DNA from: Escarpia spicata
Lineage: Eukaryota; Annelida; Polychaeta; Sabellida; Siboglinidae
Direction of reading: 5' to 3'
NCBI GenBank assembly: GCA_963995525.1
Contig: OZ023214.1
Location: 57,055,823 to 57,119,822 of the forward strand
Length of the DNA stretch: 64,000 nucleotides
Shown here: positions 23,570-37,000 of the stretch, one piece after another
How the letters are laid out: each line of letters starts with the position of its first letter
Numbering within the stretch: position 1 is the first letter of the stretch
The notes under the pieces: model-generated
The model's input: the letters and a program-made list of their open reading frames with translations, nothing else
Databases searched by the model: none
Told to the model about the DNA's origin: nothing
Made by a program: the position numbers and the translations under genes

Positions 23570-23790
23570 ACCGTTGATTTACTGATAAGCTTTGGATAAT
23601 ATAATGAGACTTGTTGGTCGGTGTCGCTTGGTACACAGGAAAAGAGGAAGGCCACAGCTGAGATGGGAGGACTGCGTGAGGAGGGACATGAGAAGATCGG
23701 GGGAGAATGAAAGATGGAGAGAGGGAGCGATGGACAGAAAACTGTGGAAAGAAAAGACACAGAGAGTGGTTCAGCTTTATTGTACCTGAC
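23570..23790 (+). mobile_element. LINE C-terminal fragment
   Basis: Translates to RKRGRPQLRWEDCVRRDMRR, then ERWREGAMDRKLWKE. This is the RGRP...RW.D signature found after the RT domain in RTE/R2-like LINEs. The 5' part is absent. A separate stretch at about 23.9-24.2 kb resembles 38.6-38.95 kb and may be another dispersed repeat. Confidence 0.7.
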
Positions 23791-24920
23791 CCTCACCTCT
23801 GTACAGCAGGGAACAAGGAGGAGGGCAACAGTGCCTTCCCAGGGGGGCAGGCATTCAGAGGTAGCAGTATTACGCTGGACACTACACCAAATGAGCAGTA
23901 CTGCTGTCTTCTAGGGGTGAACTGGACAAATCTACGAGAGTTTTTAGGGTGGGTGAGCTCGGTATGTGCTCGAGATTTGAAGGTGGGTCAATTTTCAGTG
24001 TTCAGAATGATGCCAAAGAATTTGTTGTACAAAATGAGGGTCAGATTGTAATGCAAATTATTGGAGGATGAGCGACATTCCAGAGAGCTTGGGGACCGCG
24101 CCCTGAGAGTGAATTTTTAGATATTCCTTAGCATAGACAGGGATTTATGTAGAAAGTATATCTTTCTCAGGGCAAAGCTGCATCACTCAACCACTATGGA
24201 CATAAATAAGAGATTAAGTCAGGTTTCTAGGTTGCTAAATGTATATACTTTGGCTAGTAACGAACACCAGATAAGACACGTTGGCAGTGCAGTGAAAGTT
24301 TATTTACAATGCTTTTCTTCCAGCAGTCAACAATCACTGTCAGCACTGTGACCAAGAGCCACTTGAACATTTAATAACTTCACAATATCTCGACCAAGAT
24401 ATCACCTAACCAGTTTAATCATATAGAAATAACATAGACCCATGTTACACGACAGTAGAGCACAGTAAAATGCAAAGTAACAAAAATGAATAGTACATCT
24501 CTTTGCACTGTGCGTCACATCTGGTCTGTGCTGACATTGTGGGATGCATCAGAAACAAAGCTTAGGCATGCACTTGTGACATAAGAAAAACTATTATAAA
24601 TTTCTAAACATTCTGATTAGGATGACCATTCTATTAACACTGCCACCTATCAAGTGTATTGCAATGTCTACAATGATGGCTTTGTGTCACATTGTGTCAC
24701 ATTGTGTCACATTGTACATGTAACATCCACATGTAAGCCCCAAATCTCTTTTAGGGACACTATTTTATATATCCCTAATTATGACACCTCTTCTATTAGG
24801 GTCAGTATGTTCAGTACAGCTGTACATAAAGTTGTTGGTTTGACAATGTCACTACCTAACTGAGTTTCCTGAAAGTGGTCGTCTCTAGACCTTCTGCAAG
24901 AGTTCAACGCCAGGGTGAGT
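23791..24920. other. Intergenic sequence and putative CDK11 3' UTR (minus strand)
   Basis: Minus-strand transcription of CDK11 passes the stop at 24921 into this region. The nearest clear poly(A) signal on that strand is at 24299-24304, which would give a 3' UTR of about 0.6 kb. Plus-strand open frames at 23707-24051 and 24654-24863 match nothing I recognise. Confidence 0.6.
24299..24304 (-). terminator. CDK11: Candidate poly(A) signal AATAAA for CDK11
   Basis: The minus strand reads AATAAA here, about 620 bases after the CDK11 stop codon. The hexamer is canonical. The cleavage site is not determined. Confidence 0.5.
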
Positions 24921-25016
24921 TTAGAACTTGAGAGCAAAGCCAGGTCCGGAGGCTGCGACGCCCTTGGTAGCGTGGACAAGATGGAAGCCCTGGTAGCGAC
25001 TGTCATCATCCTCGTC
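24921..25016 (-). CDS. CDK11: CDK11 last coding exon
   Basis: 32 codons from [13 protein letters not shown] to GPGFALKF and a TAA stop. The acceptor is TTCCTTGCAG, phase 0. The GFHL and GPGF(A/S)LKF blocks are the conserved C-terminal tail of CDK11. Confidence 0.97.
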   Translation of the reverse strand, partial: DEDDDSRYQGFHLVHATKGVAASGPGFALKF

Positions 25017-28000
25017 CTGCAAGGAATAGCATTTTTTATTAGTACTCACATTTATAGTGCCATATAACCAGTATAATGGGCCAAAAGTGTAATTGCCAGG
25101 ATACATGAACTGTGCCCCCATGACCCATGAACTGTCCCCTGTGACCCATGAACTGTGCCCCTTTTTGACCCATGAACTGTACCACCGCGACCCATGAACT
25201 GTGCCCCCGCGACCCATGAACTGTGGCCCCGCGACCCATGAACTGTGGCCCCGCGACCCATATACTGTTCCCCCGCGACCCATGAACTGCACCCCGGTGA
25301 CCCATGAACTGCGTCCCGGTGACCCATGAACTGCGTCCCGTGACACATGAACTGCGTCCCGTGACACATGAACTGTGCCCCTTTTTGACCCATGAACTGT
25401 GCCCCCGCGACCCATGTACTGTGCCCCCGTGACCCATGAACTGTTCCCCCGTGACCCATGAACTGTGCCCCGGTGACCCATAAACTGCGTCCCGTGACAC
25501 ATGAACTGCGTCCCGTGACACATGAACTGTGCCCCTTTTTGACCCATGAACTGTGCCCCCGCGACCCATGTACTGTGCCCCCGTGACCCATGAACTGTTC
25601 CCCCGTGACCCATGAACTGTTCCCCCATGACCCATGAACTGTGCCCCGGTGACCCATAAACTGCGTTCCGTGACACATGAACTGCGTCCCGTGACACATG
25701 AACTGTGCCCCTTTTTGACCCATGAACTGTGCCCCCGCGACCCATGTACTGTGCCCCCGTGACCCATGAACTGTTCCCCCGTGACCCATGAACTGTTCCC
25801 CCATGACCCATGAACTGTGCCCCGGTGACCCATAAACTGCGTCCCGTGACACATGAACTGCGTCCCATGGCACATGAACTGCGTCCCATGACACATGAAC
25901 TGCGTCCCGTGACACATGAACTGCGTCCCGTGACACATGAACTGAGTCCCGTGACACATGAACTGCGTCCCGTGACACATGAACTGCGTCCCATGGCACA
26001 TGAACTGTGTCCCGTGACACATGAACTGCGTCCCGTGACACATGAACTATGCTCCCATACCTTTAGTTTCTGTGCTGTTCTTGTTTTTTATAATGTTTTT
26101 CTGCAAATAATTACACAAGTTATTCAATCTATGTTCTACTGTGAATTCCAACAATTTGAATGTTAAACATAAATTTATTATTAGTGCAAGCTACTTTAGT
26201 AGCAATGCCTACTTCTGACCAAGTCCTATACCCGCCTACTTCTAAGTTCTGGCACAGGACTGCTCTCGTTACATACATTGAACTTTTCAAAAACAACGTC
26301 AAAGCAAACATTGTTATTGTAATGCACTGAAGTAAAATGTGGGATCCCTGAACAATAGGATTCATAGAATACTCACCATAAGTTTGGCGTAGGCCTTGCC
26401 GCCCGACGGGGGTTTGGGCGTGTTGCCATGGACACGGGCAGGTTGTTCACTTTTGGCGGGCCATGTGGGGAACATGGACGGGTCTATGGGGTGGGGCGAC
26501 TCATGGAAGTACTCATGTTTGAGGGCCTCATCAGCAGTGATCCGACGATCGGGGTTGTAAGTGAGGAACCTGAAACAACCATCAACATGAGGCTCCCTGT
26601 GCGATATCACATTATTGTCAAGATATATACAATGACCTATCACACCTTTTCATCCAAACAACCGGCATACGATATCTACATTCAAAGCTCATTCTTGTAA
26701 GAGATAGCTTCAGTTGTCTAGTTATAATTATGTTTCTGCTCCAGAGTTAAGAGCTGTGCTGGAACTCGAGCCTTCTTTGGTTGCCGCACCTACTCTGTGA
26801 AATTCACTTCCTGTTAGCGTTAAATCACCAGGAAATATAGTTTAATTTTGCAGTCTAAAATTCCATCTTTTTAATATTACCTATCTTCCTCAGCTTTTTA
26901 GCACATCCATCCATCTGTTGACGATTTGTGCATTGTACGTGATCACAAGAATGCTTACCAGTAATCCTTTGGCTTTGTTGCACTACCGAGCTCAGATTTT
27001 CCAAGGATGTCGCCGTCAAAGAAGTAATTTTATTATTATAATTTATATCTACATTGGCTTCGCAGATGGTCAACCAGTGATCACTGTTTGGTTGTAGCCG
27101 CAGCCAACTTCAATTGTTTGAGGTTTAAAAGGAGCCAGTCAGTTTCTCTACCTGGATTTAGTAAGCATAGTAATTTGTAACAGGAAGTCTGATGTTTTGA
27201 AAGTGTAAAAATGGGTCATGTTAAAACATCAAAAGATACTGCGGTTAACTCAACCCTCATAGCTCTATTACCAATAAAGCTTGTCTTGAAACTGGATGTT
27301 TGAAAGTATTTCGAGTTGTAAACTTTTACACTGCAAACATTGTTACAGGCTTACTAAAGTAAGTAAACATAATTTGGCAGGCAGTATACATTCAACATAT
27401 TTATCATAGTCTTAAGAACATTATATTAATTAATAAATAAAAAAACCAGGAAGAGACTGGCTCCTTGTAAAGGTAGTTTGAGGTGATAACGCCTCACCTG
27501 TTCAAGCAGTCGAAGCCCTTGTCAGTGAGCAGGGAGCCGAAGCGATTACGTAGCTGGTTGTATGGATACTCGGTGAAAGTACACTTCTTCATGGCCGGCA
27601 GCTGGCTCACCCCAGCCCAGATGTCTTCATTCGGGGTGCCCAGTTCCTGTCACACACACAAGTAAACAACATGCTATTCCTTGTACACAATAAAAGAAGA
27701 GGAGGTTGTTACACTGTGCAGTATCCAGTCCTTAGGACTGCTCAAAGTGTCTTACACCCCCTGCCAGGCCTGTTCATCTGAACACCATCTCGACTTCTCT
27801 AGGAAGCATTCAGCCATGCTGCAATTACTGCACAAGAGTATTTGTGCACATACATCCATTAATGTCTGTAGCCAGGTATTCACTTGTACAGGTGAAGGAA
27901 CTGAAGCAACGTGGAATGAACAAAATGAAACAGAAGCAAAAGGAGTTCAATGGATACTCTACAACTATGCTACTGCATGCAGAATTGACGTGGTACATTT

Positions 28001-31000
28001 TTCTACAACTATGCTACTGCATGCAGAATTGACGTGGTACATTTTTCTACAACTATGCTACTGCATGCAGAATTGACGTGGTACATTTTTCTACAAGTAT
28101 GCTACTGCATGCAGAATTGACGTGGTACATCTTTCTACAACTATGCTACTGCATGCAGAATTGATGCGGTACATTTTTCTACAACTATGCTACTGCATGC
28201 GGAATTGATGTGGTACATTTTTCTACAACTATGCTACTGCATGCAGAATTGACGTGGTACATTTTTCTACAACTATGCTACTGCATGCAGAATTGATGCG
28301 GTACATTTTTCTACAACTATGCTACTGCATGCAGAATTGACGTGGTACATTTTTCTACAACTATGCTACTGCATGCAGAATTGATGTGGTACATTTTTCT
28401 ACAACTATGTTACTGCATGCAGAATTGACATGGTACATTTTTCTACAACTATGCTACTGCATGCAGAATTGGCGTGGTACATTTTTCTACAACTATGCTA
28501 CTGCATGCAGAATTGACGTGGTACATTTTTCTACAACTATGCTACTGCATGCAGAATTGACGTGGTACATTTTTCTACAACTATGCTACTGCATGCAGAA
28601 TTGATGTGGTACATTTTTTCTACAACTATGCTACTGCATGCAGAATTGACGTGGTACATTTTTCTATAACTATGCTACTGCATGCAGAATTGGCGTGATA
28701 CATTTTTCTACAACTATGCTACTGCATGCAGAATTGACGTGGTACATTTTTCTACAACTATGCTACTGCATGCGGAATTGATGTGGTACATTTTTCTACA
28801 ACTATGCTACTGAATGCAGAATTGACGTGGTACATTTTTCTACAACTATGCTACTGCATGCAGAATTGACGTGGTACATTTTCTACAACTATGCTACTGC
28901 ATGCGGAATTGATGTGGTACATTTTTCTACAACTATGCTACTGCATGCAGAATTGACGTGGTACATTTTTCTACAACTGTGCTACTGCATGCAGAATTGG
29001 TGTGATACATTTTTCTACAACTATGCTACTGCATGCGGAATTGATGTGGTACATTTTTCTACAACTATGCTACTGCATGCGGAATTAATCTGGTACATTT
29101 TTCTACAACTATGCTACTGCATGCAGAATTTATGTGGTACATTTTTCTTTGGGAGAACATCATTACATTAGAAGATAAAATATGATGGAAAATGACCAAT
29201 TTCAAAGTTTCAGTTATCATATCCACCCATTCACCTACCTTGAATATCCTGTTGAGTTCGTCAATCTCAGACTTGCCAGGGAAGAGAGGCTTTCTCGTTA
29301 GGAACTCGGCAAAGATTGCCCCAACAGACCAGAGATCTATGGGTGTGCTGTAGAGCTACAATATATATACACACAAATCTGCAGTATGTGCCTAGGTAAT
29401 GGGTTACAATAACTTTGTACACATTAGTATTACTAGTATTCCCAAAGGCCTATCTTGAGTGATCTGTGGATGCTAAGATTATTCCATTTGGGCAGTTGTA
29501 GACCTTCAACAAGTAGATGCAATAATACAAGATACCAATGCTGCTAGTCCCAGAATCTTCATAAATAAGGTAACTCAAAAGGTGATCACAAACATATTAA
29601 CAGACCTAAAACTCAATACCCTACAAAGCAGACGTTGGGACCTACAACTTAAATACATGTACAAAATAGCTGAGGGATCTATCCCAGCCATCCCCGCAGA
29701 AACATACTTTTGGCTCCAAAGAATAAATAAAAGATGCATCCAACCAAAAAATTTTCCAGATCACGTATCCTCAAACTTTGTACAACACCTAACAACCAAT
29801 AACACCACGTGCTATACAGTACCTGCATCCCACACCGACCAATTCAAAAACTCATACTTTGTCAAGACAATAGTAGACTGGAATAAACTAAACGAGTCGC
29901 AGGTCCAGGCTGAGACCATAAACGATTTCAGGAGCTCAAACACTCAATAACACCATATGCACCCACCCCGTCGTAAACCATAGCCAACAGTGGCTCCTTA
30001 CGACGTAAATAATTAGAATTAGAAGTCAAGATAAATGATGGACAGGAGTTTTCTAAATTGCCACACCAAGTATCAGATACAACATAACTACATGTAGAAG
30101 ACAAATTGTTGACTTTCAATAGGCCAATATCTCTACTTGAGGTTATTGTAGCTGTGGATGGTAATCTTATGAAAATGCTTAGACATTAGAGAGCAAGGGG
30201 AATATGACACTCTCCCCCACTGGGGTTGTTCACCTACCTTGGTGCCCAGTAAAAGCTCTGGGGCGCGATACCACAGGGTGACAACAATAGGGGTGTAGTG
30301 TCTGAGAGGGGAGCCATATTCCCTTGCCAGGCCAAAGTCTCCAATCTGTTACACACCAAACATGGATACAGTATTAGGTACACTAGCACAGACATAACAG
30401 TCCTCCTGATGGCGCTACACAGACATGCCAGTCCTCCTGATGGCGCTACACAGACATACACAGACACACCAGTCCTCCTGATGGTGCTACAGACATACCA
30501 GTCCTCCTGATGGCGCTACACAGACATACACAGACATGCCAGTCCTCCTGATGGCGCTACACAAACATGCCGGTCCTCCTGATGGCGCTACACAGACATA
30601 CACATACATACCAGTCCTCCTGATGGCGCTACACAGACATACCAGTCCTCCTGATGGCGTTACACAGACATGCCAGTCCTCCTGATGGCGCTACATAGAC
30701 ATACACAGACATGCCAGTCTTCCTGATGGCACTACACAGACATACACAGACATGCCAGTCCTCCTGGTGGCGCTACATAGACAAACACAGACATACCAGT
30801 CCTCCTGATGGCACTACACAGACATACACAGACATGCCAGTCCTCCTGATGGCGCTACACAGACATGCCAGTCCTCCTGATGGCGCTACACAGACATACA
30901 CAGACATACCAGTCCTCCTGATGGCGCTACATAGACATACACAGACATACCAGTCCTCCTGATGGCGCTACACAGACATACACAGACATACCAGTCCTCC

Positions 31001-34000
31001 TGATGGCGCTACATAGACATAAACAGACATACCAGTCCTCTTGATGGCGCTACACAGACATACACAGACATGCCAGTCCTCCTGATGGCATTACATAGAT
31101 ATACACAGACATGCCAGTCCTCATGATGGCATTACAGACATACACAGACATGCCAGTTCTCCTGATGGCTCTACACAGACATGCCAGTCCTCCTGATGGC
31201 GCTACATAGACAAACACAAACATACCAGTCCTCCTGATGGTGCTACACAGACATACACAGACATGCCAGTTCTCGTGATGGCGTTACACAGACATACACA
31301 GACATGCCAGTCCTCCTGATGGCGCTACATAGACATAGACAGACATGCCAGTTATCCTGATGGTGCCACACAGACATACACAGGGGATGTTTTTACAAAG
31401 TATTCATATCGGACATTTGATGAAGATTACACAATTTGGAACTATTGTTTGAAATGTGTGTTTTCTACAATTATTCCAAGCTACAAAACTGTCCACTGAT
31501 TAGCTGAACATGGTTTACACAAGTTTTAACAATTGTAAAAAGATGCATTATGTTGCAAACAATCAGCTAACAAAAAATCAAACATTTGATGAAGATTACA
31601 CAATTTGGAACTATTGTTTGAATTGTGTGTTTTCTACAATTATTCCAAGCTACAAAACCGTCCACTGATTAGCTGAACATGGTTTACACAAGTTTTAACA
31701 ATTGTAAAAAGATGCATTATGTTGCAAACAATCAGCTAACATCCTGAATTTCAAAAAATCAAACATTTGATGAAGATTACACAATTTGGAACTATTGTTT
31801 GAAATGTGTGTTTCCTACAATTATTCCAAGCTACAAAACCGTCCACTGATTAGCTGAACATGGTTTACACAAGTTTTAACAATTGTAAAAAGATGCATTA
31901 TGTTGCAAACAATCAGCTAACATCCTGAATTTCAAAAAATCAAACATTTGATGAAGATTACACAATTTGGAACTATTGTTTGAAATGTGTGTTTCCTACA
32001 ATTATTCCAAGCTACAAAACCGTCCACTGATTAGCTGAACATGGTTTACACAAGTTTTAACAATTGTAAAAAGATGCATTATGTTGCAAACAATCAGCTA
32101 ACATCCTGAATTTCAAAAAATCAAACATTTGATGAAGATTACACAATTTGGAACTATTGTTTGAAATGTGTGTTTCCTACAATTATTCCAAGCTACAAAA
32201 CCGTCCACTGATTAGCTGAACATGGTTTACACAAGTTTTAACAATTGTAAAAAGATGCATTATGTTGCAAACAATCAGCTAACATCCTGAATTTCAAAAA
32301 ATCAAACATTTGATGAAGATTACACAATTTGGAACTATTGTTTGAAATGTGTGTTTCCTACAATTATTCCAAGCTACAAAACCGTCCACTGATTAGCTGA
32401 ACATGGTTTACACAAGTTTTAACAATTGTAAAAAGATGCATTATGTTGCAAACAATCAGCTAACATCCTGAATTTCAAAAAATCAAAAGTGTTACGAGTC
32501 CTTCCTGGGGCCGTAGATGAAGCCCTGAAAGTTTGACACCCAAGATGCAAAGCATCTAGAAGTACCTTAATATACATAAGCTAGCTTGATCACAGATATC
32601 AAAATGTTTAGAAACAGATGAAAAATGACACATTCACGTTACTGCATGTGAGCTCATTTTAATGACTGTGAAATGAAGCAAACAGTAAATAAGTCCCAGT
32701 GACCACCCACCTTGAGGATGCCCTTGTGACTGAGCAGGAGATTGGATGTCTTCAGGTCACGGTGTATGATCCAGTTATCATGCAGATGAGCTACACCTCG
32801 CAGAAGCTGGATCATCAGAGTCTTCACCTCACCTGTCAATCACACAACATGTCGTCACCTCACCTGTCAATCACACAACATGTCATCACCTCATTTGTCA
32901 ATCACACAACATGTCATCTCCTCACCTGTAGGGTGGTTCTTAAAAATCAGAAAAAAATTGAAATTATATTTCTCATGCTCTTACCCCCCAGAATTGTTCC
33001 TTATGAAAAAAAGACTCGAGAGACAAAGAGAGAAGACAAAATATTTATATCTAGGGGGTAGCTCAAATGCCTCAAAGTTCACAATATTCGGAGTTTGAGA
33101 CAATGTAAATGTATTCAGCTATGAGCAGTTTGCTAATTTGCAAATAACAACAAATTATGAAATTCATCCAATAAACTTAATTGCATTAATGATACTGTCA
33201 TGAAATATTGTCATGAATAAGTAATGTCTTAGTGGCATACATGGTTCACATAATAAAACCACAGTTTGTGTTCAGATTCATCCTGTCATTGCCTCAATGT
33301 GGGCCACGTTCAAGCAACAGATTCTATGTGCACGACACTTGTTTCTCACTGTCCACTTTGTCCTGTTAAGGTCTGTTTCCTGCTGTCTGGGTAGGCATGG
33401 CGGTGCTCCTCAACAACTTGCAGCAAGAACTAAAGCTGGGGCTCGTTTTTGGTCAGGAGGCCGCTGAATTCATGAATCAGAGCAACTCCGCGTTCAGCAT
33501 GGTCATTCACGACATTCACTGTACAAACTGTCTCTCTAGCCTGCTTGAAGTCCTCTCGTTCCTCCCACATATCTGGATCGACTTGGAGAAATCCATCTGG
33601 AAGCGTCATCAGTTCAAACAATACAGCAGACTTCAGCGTGACAAAATCTTCCAGCTTCTTCTCTCGGAAAGATTTGAGGGTGACAGTAACCTTCTTTGTA
33701 TGAGATGGAGTAGGATCCTGCTCTCTCATAGTGCTAGATACCACAAGTGCTTGGCGAGCTTATTTGATGTAGCTATCGAGATAGCTGTGTGGATGGTTGA
33801 GTAGTCAAGCAGGGACTTCAGCAGCAGAAAGTCATTGTATTAGTGCACTTGCTGCTTGTGGAGCATTATTCCACACCTTCAGATACTCATGTACAGCACT
33901 TGCTGCTTGTGGAGCATTATTCCACGCCTTCAGATACTCATGTACAGCACTTACTGCTTGTGGAGCATTATTCCACGCCTTCAGATACTCATGTACAGCA

Positions 34001-37000
34001 CTTGCTGCTTGTGGAGCATTATTCCACGCCTTCAGATACTCATGTACAGCACTTGCTGCTTGTGGAGCATTATTCCACGCCTTCAGATACTCAAGTACAG
34101 CACTTGCTGCTTGTGGAGCATTATTCCACGCCTTCAGATACTCATGTACAGCACTTGCTGCTTGTGGAGCAGTATTCCACGCCTTCAGATACTCATGTAC
34201 AGCACTTGCTGCTTGTGGAGCAGTATTCCACGCCTTCAGATACTCATGTACAGCACTTGCTGCTTGTGGAGCATTATTCCACGCCTTCAGATACTCATGT
34301 ACAGCACTTGCTGCTTGTGGAGCATTATTCCACGCCTTCAGATACTCATGTACAGCACTTGCTGCTTGTGGAGCAGTATTCCACGCCTTCAGATACTCAT
34401 GTACAGCACTTGCTGCTTGTGGAGCAGTATTCCACGCCTTCAGATACTCATGTACAGCACTTGCTGCTTGTGGAGCAGTATTCCACGCCTTCAGATACTC
34501 ATGTACAGCACTTGCTGCTTGTGGAGCAGTATTCCACGCCTTCAGATACTCGTGTACAGCACTTGCTGCTTGTGGAGCATTATTCCACGCCTTCAGATAC
34601 TCGTGTACAGCACTTGCTGCTTGTGGAGCATTATTCCACGCCTTCAGATACTCGTGTACAGCACTTGCTGCTTGTGGAGCATTATTCCACGCCTTCAGAT
34701 ACTCGTGTACAGCACTTGCTGCTTGTGGAGCATTATTCCACGCCTTCAGATACTCGTGTACAGCACTTGCTGCTTGTGGAGCAGTATTCCACGCCTTCAG
34801 ATACTCATGTACAGCACTTGCTGCTTGTGGAGCAGTATTCCACGCCTTCAGATACTCATGTACAGCACTTGCTGCTTGTGGAGCAGTATTCCACGCCTTC
34901 AGATACTCATGTACAGCACTTGCTGCTTGTGGAGCAGTATTCCACGCCTTCAGATACTCATGTACAGCACTTGCTGCTTGTGGAGCAGTATTCCACGCCT
35001 TCAGATACTCATGTACAGCACTTGATGCTTGTGGAGCAGTATTCCACGCCTTCAGATACTCATGTACAGCACTTGCTGCTTGTGGAGCAGTATTCCACCC
35101 CTTCAGATACTCATGTACAGCACTTGCTGCTTGTGGAGCAGTATTCCACGCCTTCAGTTACTCATGTACAGCACTTGCTGCTTGTGGAGCAGTATTCCAC
35201 GCCTTCAGTTACTCATGTACAGCACTTGCTGCTTGTGGAGCAGTATTCCACGCCTTCAGATACTCATGTACAGCACTTGCTGCTTGTGGAGCAGTATTCC
35301 ACGCCTTCAGATACTCATGTACAGCACTTGCTGCTTGTGGAGCAGTATTCCAAGCCTTCAGATACTCATGTACAGCACTTGCTGCTTGTGGAGCAGTATT
35401 CCACGCCTTCAGATACTCATGTACAGCACTTGCTGCTTGTGGAGCAGTATTCCACGCCTTCAGATACTCATGTACAGCACTTGCTGCTTGTGGAGCAGTA
35501 TTCCACGCCTTCAGATACTCATGTACAGCACTTGCTGCTTGTGGAGCAGTATTCCACGCCTTCAGATACTCATGTACAGCACTTGCTGCTTGTGGAGCAG
35601 TATTCCACGCCTTCAGATACTCATGTACAGCACTTGCTGCTTGTGGAGCTGTATTCCACGCCTTCAGACACTCATGTACAGCACTTGCTGCTTGTGGAGC
35701 AGTATTCCACGCCTTCAGACACTCATGTACAGCACTTGCTGCTTGTGCAGCAGTATTCCACACCTTCAGACACTCATGTACAGCACTTGCTGCCTGTGGA
35801 GCAGTATTCCACTCCTTCAGACACACACGTACAGCACTTACTGCCTGTGGAGCAGTATTCCACGCCTTCAGATACACACGTACAGCAAATATGCACACAT
35901 CATGCAGCCCTTTTTCCTCTCTTGGGGTGAGTTTGAACTGGGCTCGAAACATCCAGATCTTAAGAGCGTAGATGACCATGGACATCCAGCAGGCGTGATG
36001 CATGGCTCCAGGTAACATAAATCGAACTCCTCAGCGAGGACCTGCTCCCAGGAAGATCAACACTAATTCTAGGAACTCCCTATAGTCATCTCTTGGTTGA
36101 CTCTCTTCCAGATGATTGTTAGCAAACTCGATGGTGCTTTCCATGATGTCTTCGACCAAGTTTAACACATCTTCACTTTCAATTCCCGTTTCATATTTGC
36201 CTCGGTCGATGAACTCCCAGTATTCCTGAAACCGCTTGAACAGTGGCACCTCTGGAGAAGATGTGGATTCCATACACACTTGAAATACTGCGCCAATGAT
36301 GAGTTCCATGATGTGATGTCTGCAGGCCAGTGACAGAAGCTCCTTACCAAGCTTTTGCTCCAAAAGGACACAAGCACCAGCCAGCCGACCAGTATTTGAG
36401 CTGGTTGTGTCGAAGCACGTAGCTCGAACTCTGTTAACCAAGTCCCAATGGCTTCGAAGACTGCTGCAGCCTGGGCTTTGCCTCTTCCAGATGGAAGTTT
36501 GGTGACATTGAGCAACTGAGAAACTCCTTTACCAGAGACGAGTATCGGGAACCGATCAACCTTTTCTTTGCCAGTCAAATCAGGTAGAAGTTTGCCGTCC
36601 CAGTGCATAACCAGGGGCACCTGACCTCGAAACTCTGCCTTGAGATTTGCAGCTCGCTGAACACGATTTGTTATTCTCATTCGGCAAATCGATGATCTGT
36701 TAAGGACAAGGCTGTCAAGATTTTGACCCATACTGTTGGCTATTTTAGCAATGACAAATGTTGCTTTGCGGTCTGATACCTTTGTCCTGTCCAACTGCCA
36801 ACTGTGGTGTAATGACAGTTTTCCGACCTCTCTTTCTCTTCATGGATGTCACAGCGCCAACGCCCCCTTCAATCTCCTGCTCAGCTACATCGTGGTCGTC
36901 GTCATTATGGTCAGCTAACGAGCTGCTGCAAGCATGCGATCCTGTCTATCTGCCACACGCTTCTCCTTTGCAAACAACGTATTGTCAGCATCTGCCATTG

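Noticed and set aside
24921..26043. Three overlapping minus-strand frames of 329-357 residues
   Set aside because: Products of the 21/22-bp array. Only the last 32 codons of one of them are a real exon, marked by an acceptor at 25017.
33797..35971. 724- and 695-residue plus-strand open frames
   Set aside because: They are antisense to the transposase and created by the 51-bp repeat. All frames are open because the unit has no stops.
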